NCBI GenBank assembly: GCA_017468115.1
Contig: JAFUJS010000034.1
Location: 1-8,434 of the forward strand
Reading direction: 5' to 3'
Length of the DNA stretch: 8,434 bases
From: Clostridia bacterium
Lineage (GTDB): Bacteria; Bacillota_A; Clostridia; Oscillospirales; CAG-272
Below the pieces are notes generated by a model. The model did not search any database. It was not told the DNA's origin and saw nothing but the letters and a program-made list of their open reading frames with translations. Below are positions 6,473-8,434 of this stretch, piece after piece (the first letter of the stretch is position 1; every line of letters starts with the position of its first letter). Both the position numbers and the translations under genes were made by a program.

Positions 6473-7117
6473 ATGGAATTAAAAGGCAAAAAAATTAACT
6501 TCTTGGGTGATAGCATTACTGAGGGACACGGCACAAGTGACTGGGCTACAAAGCCATACCACCAGGTTTTAAGAGTAAATGCAGGCCTTGCAGAGGCAAG
6601 AAACTACGGTATCGGTGGCACTAAAATCGCAAGGCTCCAAACCGTTACCGACCACCCGTTTGACCAGGACTTCAACCTTCGTGCGCCATCTATGGATAAG
6701 GACGCAGACGCAGTTGTTGTTTTCGGTGGCACAAACGACTACGGACACGGCACAATTCCTCTCGGCACCTTCGAGGACAGAGATATTCATACCTTCTATG
6801 GCGGACTTCACAATCTTTGCCAGTTCCTAATTAAGGAATACGTTGGCAAGCCAATCGTGTTTATGACACCTATACATAGACTTCAAGAGGGCAAGCACGA
6901 CAACGATATTTCAAACCCGCTTCAATGCTTTATTGAGGCTATAAGACAGGTTTGCGAGTATTACTCAATTCCTGTTTTGGACCTTTACAAGGAAAGCGGA
7001 ATGCACGGCAATATGTGGGTTTGGTGCGAAAAGTATATGCCTGACGGACTCCATCCAAACGACGAGGGTCATAAGATTATCGCCCACAAACTGCAAAAGT
7101 TCCTTGAGAATCTATAA
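6473..7117 (+). CDS. SGNH/GDSL hydrolase, first of a tandem pair
   Basis: The 214-residue protein is a single-domain SGNH esterase/lipase-fold hydrolase. Block I is FLGDSITEG with nucleophile Ser14, block II NYGIGGT (Gly46 or Gly48 in the oxyanion hole), block III FGGTNDYG with Asn88, and block V DGLHPN with Asp191 and His194 completing the triad. There is no signal peptide, so it probably acts in the cytoplasm, perhaps deacetylating an imported sugar or another small ester. The substrate is unknown. GAGG (6460-6463) precedes the ATG by 9 nt. Two bases separate it from a paralogue with the same first 18 residues and the same last six (KFLENL). Confidence 0.88.
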   Translation: MELKGKKINFLGDSITEGHGTSDWATKPYHQVLRVNAGLAEARNYGIGGTKIARLQTVTDHPFDQDFNLRAPSMDKDADAVVVFGGTNDYGHGTIPLGTFEDRDIHTFYGGLHNLCQFLIKEYVGKPIVFMTPIHRLQEGKHDNDISNPLQCFIEAIRQVCEYYSIPVLDLYKESGMHGNMWVWCEKYMPDGLHPNDEGHKIIAHKLQKFLENL

Positions 7118-7119
7118 TT

Positions 7120-7785
7120 ATGGAATTAAAGGGCAAGAAAATCAACTTTTTGGGAGATAGCATAACCGAGGGCTGCGGTGTTAGCTCGCCCGAAAAGTGC
7201 TTTGTGGAATTATTAAAGAAAAAATATCAGCTTTCCGAGGCAAGAAATTACGGAATAGGTGGCACAAGAATAGCTCGCCAAAGCGAAATCAAGGACCCCG
7301 ACAACATTCGAGACAAGGACTTTATTATGCGTGCTGAGGAAATGGACAACGACGCAGATATAATAGTGGTTTTCGGTGGCACAAACGACTACGGAAACGG
7401 TCAAGCACCTCTGGGTAGCATAGAGGACAGACACGTTTTCACCTTTTATGGCGCTGTAAGGGTTCTTTGTGTAAATCTTGTTAAAAAGTATCCAACCGCT
7501 ACCATAGTGTTTATAACACCTCTTCACAGATGGAACGAGGAAGGGGGCATCGGCACCTGGAAGCCCGAGGGAGTAGAGCAAAGACCACTTTGCGACTACG
7601 CCCATGCAGTTAAAAGGGTGTGCGAGGACTGTTCCGTACCTGTGCTTGACCTGTTCGGTGCAGGACAAATGCCATATAACTACAACCCGTGGGCAAGAGA
7701 ATATTCCGAGGACGGACTACACCCAAACGATAAGGGACACGTGCTCCTTGCCGAAAAAATCGGAAAATTTCTAGAAAATCTATAA
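7120..7785 (+). CDS. SGNH/GDSL hydrolase, second of a tandem pair
   Basis: The 221-residue paralogue of the preceding gene has Ser14 in GDSIT, NYGIGGT, FGGTNDYG with the block III Asn, and DGLHPN near the end supplying Asp and His, so the catalytic set is intact. The central part (about 140-185) differs most, with a longer acidic, Trp-containing insert before the final block. This suggests a different substrate from its partner. No signal peptide is present. The ATG is 2 nt after the first gene's stop; only a weak GAGA (7106-7109) is upstream, so reinitiation or coupled translation is likely. A strong terminator follows. The duplication is not recent, since identical N-terminal residues are encoded with many synonymous changes. 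Confidence 0.87.
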   Translation: MELKGKKINFLGDSITEGCGVSSPEKCFVELLKKKYQLSEARNYGIGGTRIARQSEIKDPDNIRDKDFIMRAEEMDNDADIIVVFGGTNDYGNGQAPLGSIEDRHVFTFYGAVRVLCVNLVKKYPTATIVFITPLHRWNEEGGIGTWKPEGVEQRPLCDYAHAVKRVCEDCSVPVLDLFGAGQMPYNYNPWAREYSEDGLHPNDKGHVLLAEKIGKFLENL

Positions 7786-7787
7786 AC

Positions 7788-7820
7788 AAAAAAAGGAACG
7801 GAAAAATCCGTTCCTTTTTT
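7788..7820 (+). terminator. Intrinsic terminator of the SGNH pair
   Basis: GGAACGGA (7795-7802) pairs with TCCGTTCC (7807-7814) around an AAAA loop, with seven A before and six T after. It starts 3 nt past the stop codon. The symmetric A/T flanks could also stop transcription arriving from the minus-strand RNA on the right. Confidence 0.92.
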
Positions 7821-7851
7821 GTTGAAGATTGATTGAGTTATTCTTTTGCAA

Positions 7852-7916
7852 TATAAAAAGGAGTTGCCCCACAGACTTTACATGCTGTGGTTACGGAAAA
7901 ACCCGCAACAACTCCT
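7852..7916 (-). ncRNA. Candidate stand-alone small RNA with a three-way junction
   Basis: Read on the minus strand, about 62 nt fold into a closed three-way junction. P1 is AGGAGTTG (7916-7909) with CAACTCCT (7866-7859). P2 is TTGCGG (7908-7903) with CCGTAA (7896-7891), loop GTTTTT. P3 is CCACAG (7890-7885) with CTGTGG (7874-7869), and its 10-nt loop contains ATGTAA. Junction strands are 0, 0 and 2 nt. One P2 pair is G-U on this strand but A-C on the other, favouring minus-strand transcription. P1 is followed by TTTTTATATT, so it doubles as a terminator. A consensus promoter places the start at the first P1 base. No downstream gene could be its target in cis. I do not recognise the family. 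Confidence 0.7.
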
Positions 7917-7922
7917 ATAAAT

Positions 7923-7951
7923 AGTATAACCTATAATTCCTAAAATGTCAA
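7923..7951 (-). promoter_or_regulatory. Consensus sigma-A promoter of the small RNA
   Basis: On the minus strand, -35 TTGACA (7946-7951, perfect) and -10 TATACT (7923-7928, five of six) are separated by exactly 17 bp. A start 7 nt downstream falls at 7916-7915, the first bases of the predicted RNA fold. It is the best promoter match in the window. Confidence 0.85.
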
Positions 7952-8013
7952 CAAATCTAATAAAATTGATGTCGTTATTCTATAAACAACGTAAGTATAT
8001 CAACATTGCGAAA

Positions 8014-8099
8014 GAGTATACAGCCTATGGCTGATGATATACACCTTCGGTAATGAGATACACGACAAGTCGTGATGATATACCAAGTCTGCGACTTGG
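8014..8099. repeat. Array of four short hairpins with a near-constant spacer
   Basis: Four perfect hairpins follow spacers GAGTATAC, GATGATATAC, AATGAGATAC and GATGATATAC. The hairpins are AGCC/GGCT (8022-8032, loop TAT), ACC/GGT (8043-8051, loop TTC), ACGAC/GTCGT (8062-8073, loop AA) and CAAGTC/GACTTG (8084-8098, loop TGC; one more C-G pair if 8083 and 8099 are included). Spacers are conserved while every stem differs with both sides matching. The period is 19-22 nt. The array encodes no protein and lies between the tRNA terminator and the small RNA promoter. It resembles short hairpin repeats scattered in gut Clostridia genomes, but that comparison is from memory. Confidence 0.75.
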
Positions 8100-8101
8100 A
8101 T

Positions 8102-8146
8102 AAAAAAATAAATGCAGAATGGGATACATTCTGCATTTATTTTTTT
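8102..8146 (-). terminator. Terminator of the tRNA cluster, 20-bp stem
   Basis: A perfect 20-bp inverted repeat (8102-8121 with 8127-8146) surrounds a GGATA loop. The inner 12 bp contain the GC pairs (AATGCAGAATG and its complement) and the outer 7 bp are all A-T. On the minus strand it begins directly after the CCA end of tRNA-His and finishes with seven T. The symmetry would allow termination from the left as well. Confidence 0.88.
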
Positions 8147-8224
8147 TGGGGTGGATGATGAGATTCGAACCCACGGCCTTCAGAGCCACAATCTGACGCT
8201 CTAACCAGCTGAGCTACACCCACC
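8147..8224 (-). tRNA. tRNA-His (GTG)
   Basis: The cloverleaf is complete. The acceptor stem is GTGGGTG with CATCCAC, preceded by the extra G at position -1 (8224) that marks tRNA-His and opposite C73. The anticodon stem TCAGA/TCTGA closes loop TTGTGGC with anticodon GTG (8187-8189 on the complement). The T loop is TTCGAAT, and CCA is encoded (8149-8147). It is the last gene of a minus-strand tRNA cluster, and its final A abuts the terminator stem. Confidence 0.96.
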
Positions 8225-8295
8225 AAAGAGCTCTCTCCCAAAGGAGAGTATATAGTCTTACCGAAAGGCAAGACCCCGAAACCACAAAGTGGTTT
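8225..8295 (-). other. tRNA spacer made of three consecutive hairpins
   Basis: The roughly 70 nt between tRNA-Arg and tRNA-His holds AAACCAC/GTGGTTT (8279-8295), GTCTTGCC/GGTAAGAC on the minus strand (8255-8274, TTTC loop) and CTCTCC/GGAGAG (8233-8248). The middle stem has a G-U pair on the minus strand that is an A-C mismatch on the other, consistent with it forming in the tRNA transcript. None is followed by a T-run, so these are not ordinary terminators. The first overlaps the last base of the tRNA-Arg CCA. Confidence 0.65.
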
Positions 8296-8371
8296 GGCGT
8301 ACCCGGAGGGATTCGAACCCCCGACCTACTGCTTAGAAGGCAGTTGCTCTATCCGGCTGAGCTACGGGTAC
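8295..8371 (-). tRNA. tRNA-Arg (TCT)
   Basis: The acceptor stem GTACCCG/CGGGTAC, D arm AGCTCAGCCGGATAGAGC, anticodon stem ACTGC/GCAGT with loop CTTCTAA and T loop TTCGAAT are all present. The anticodon TCT (8335-8337 on the complement) reads AGA/AGG. The discriminator is G and CCA is encoded. It lies 7 nt after the end of tRNA-Gly in the same transcript. Confidence 0.96.
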
Positions 8372-8378
8372 ATAAAAA

Positions 8379-8434
8379 TGGAGCGAGTGATGGGAATCGA
8401 ACCCACGCGACCAGCTTGGAAGGCTGGAATTCTA
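8379..8434 (-). tRNA. tRNA-Gly (TCC), 5' part beyond the window edge
   Basis: The 3' portion reads as anticodon stem CCAGC/GCTGG with loop CTTCCAA (anticodon TCC, 8418-8420 on the complement), T loop TTCGATT, acceptor strand CACTCGC, discriminator T and encoded CCA (8381-8379). The D arm and the 5' acceptor strand lie outside the window. It is the most upstream visible gene of the tRNA cluster. Confidence 0.93.

Noticed and set aside
7213..7668. Long minus-strand open frame of 151 codons inside the second SGNH gene
   Set aside because: It is antisense to an intact catalytic gene, shows no recognisable domain, and a similar antisense frame occurs in the paralogue because of shared codon pattern.
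7852..7916. Self-cleaving ribozyme (hammerhead, pistol or twister) or known riboswitch
   Set aside because: No conserved catalytic core of these classes could be matched, and no downstream gene exists for a riboswitch to control.
8014..8099. CRISPR array
   Set aside because: The constant element is only about 10 bp, the variable parts are 9-15 bp and self-complementary, and no cas gene is near.

Overview
The window looks like chromosomal DNA of a moderately low-GC Gram-positive anaerobe of the class Clostridia (Bacillota), probably a gut lineage. This is inferred from the Shine-Dalgarno sites (AGGAG, GAGAGG), TTGACA/TATAAT-type promoters, short intrinsic terminators, a trigger-factor-like foldase lipoprotein, and protein families common in uncultured gut Firmicutes. 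No phage, transposase, CRISPR or plasmid gene is visible.

Layout, left to right. (1) Positions 1-137 hold a palindrome-rich non-coding stretch and a terminator. (2) A ZIP-family divalent-metal transporter lies on the minus strand (138-881). (3) Divergent from it is a tight plus-strand operon (1000-3229): Nudix hydrolase, DUF523/TudS-like protein, Cof-type HAD phosphatase and HD-domain phosphohydrolase. The first three genes overlap, the last two are 1 nt apart, and a terminator shared with the convergent genes closes the operon. Its theme is plausibly clean-up of damaged or modified nucleotides. (4) A minus-strand pair (5391-3263) encodes a six-helix membrane protein joined by an ATGA overlap to a lipoprotein with FKBP/trigger-factor features. 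(5) On the plus strand, a cytoplasmic M14 zinc peptidase (5495-6406) resembles gamma-D-glutamyl-diamino-acid endopeptidases. It is followed by two tandem SGNH/GDSL hydrolase paralogues (6473-7785) with their own promoter and terminator. (6) Positions 7786-8146 are non-coding but full of structure. (7) A minus-strand tRNA cluster, Gly(TCC, cut by the window edge)-Arg(TCT)-His(GTG), fills the right end.

The most interesting part is region 6. On the minus strand a consensus promoter (TTGACA, 17 bp, TATACT) sits exactly upstream of a roughly 62-nt sequence that folds into a compact three-way junction ending in a U-tract. One pair is G-U on this strand but A-C on the other, which supports minus-strand transcription. 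I do not recognise it as a named RNA family and propose it as a stand-alone small RNA. Between it and the tRNAs lies an array of four short hairpins with different stems but a near-constant spacer (GATGATATAC type), which looks like a dispersed structural repeat. The 70-nt spacer between tRNA-Arg and tRNA-His contains three more consecutive hairpins.

All gene assignments rest on motifs read by eye. Family names for ZIP, Nudix, DUF523, HAD, HD, M14 and SGNH are well supported; substrates are not. The membrane protein is of unknown function.
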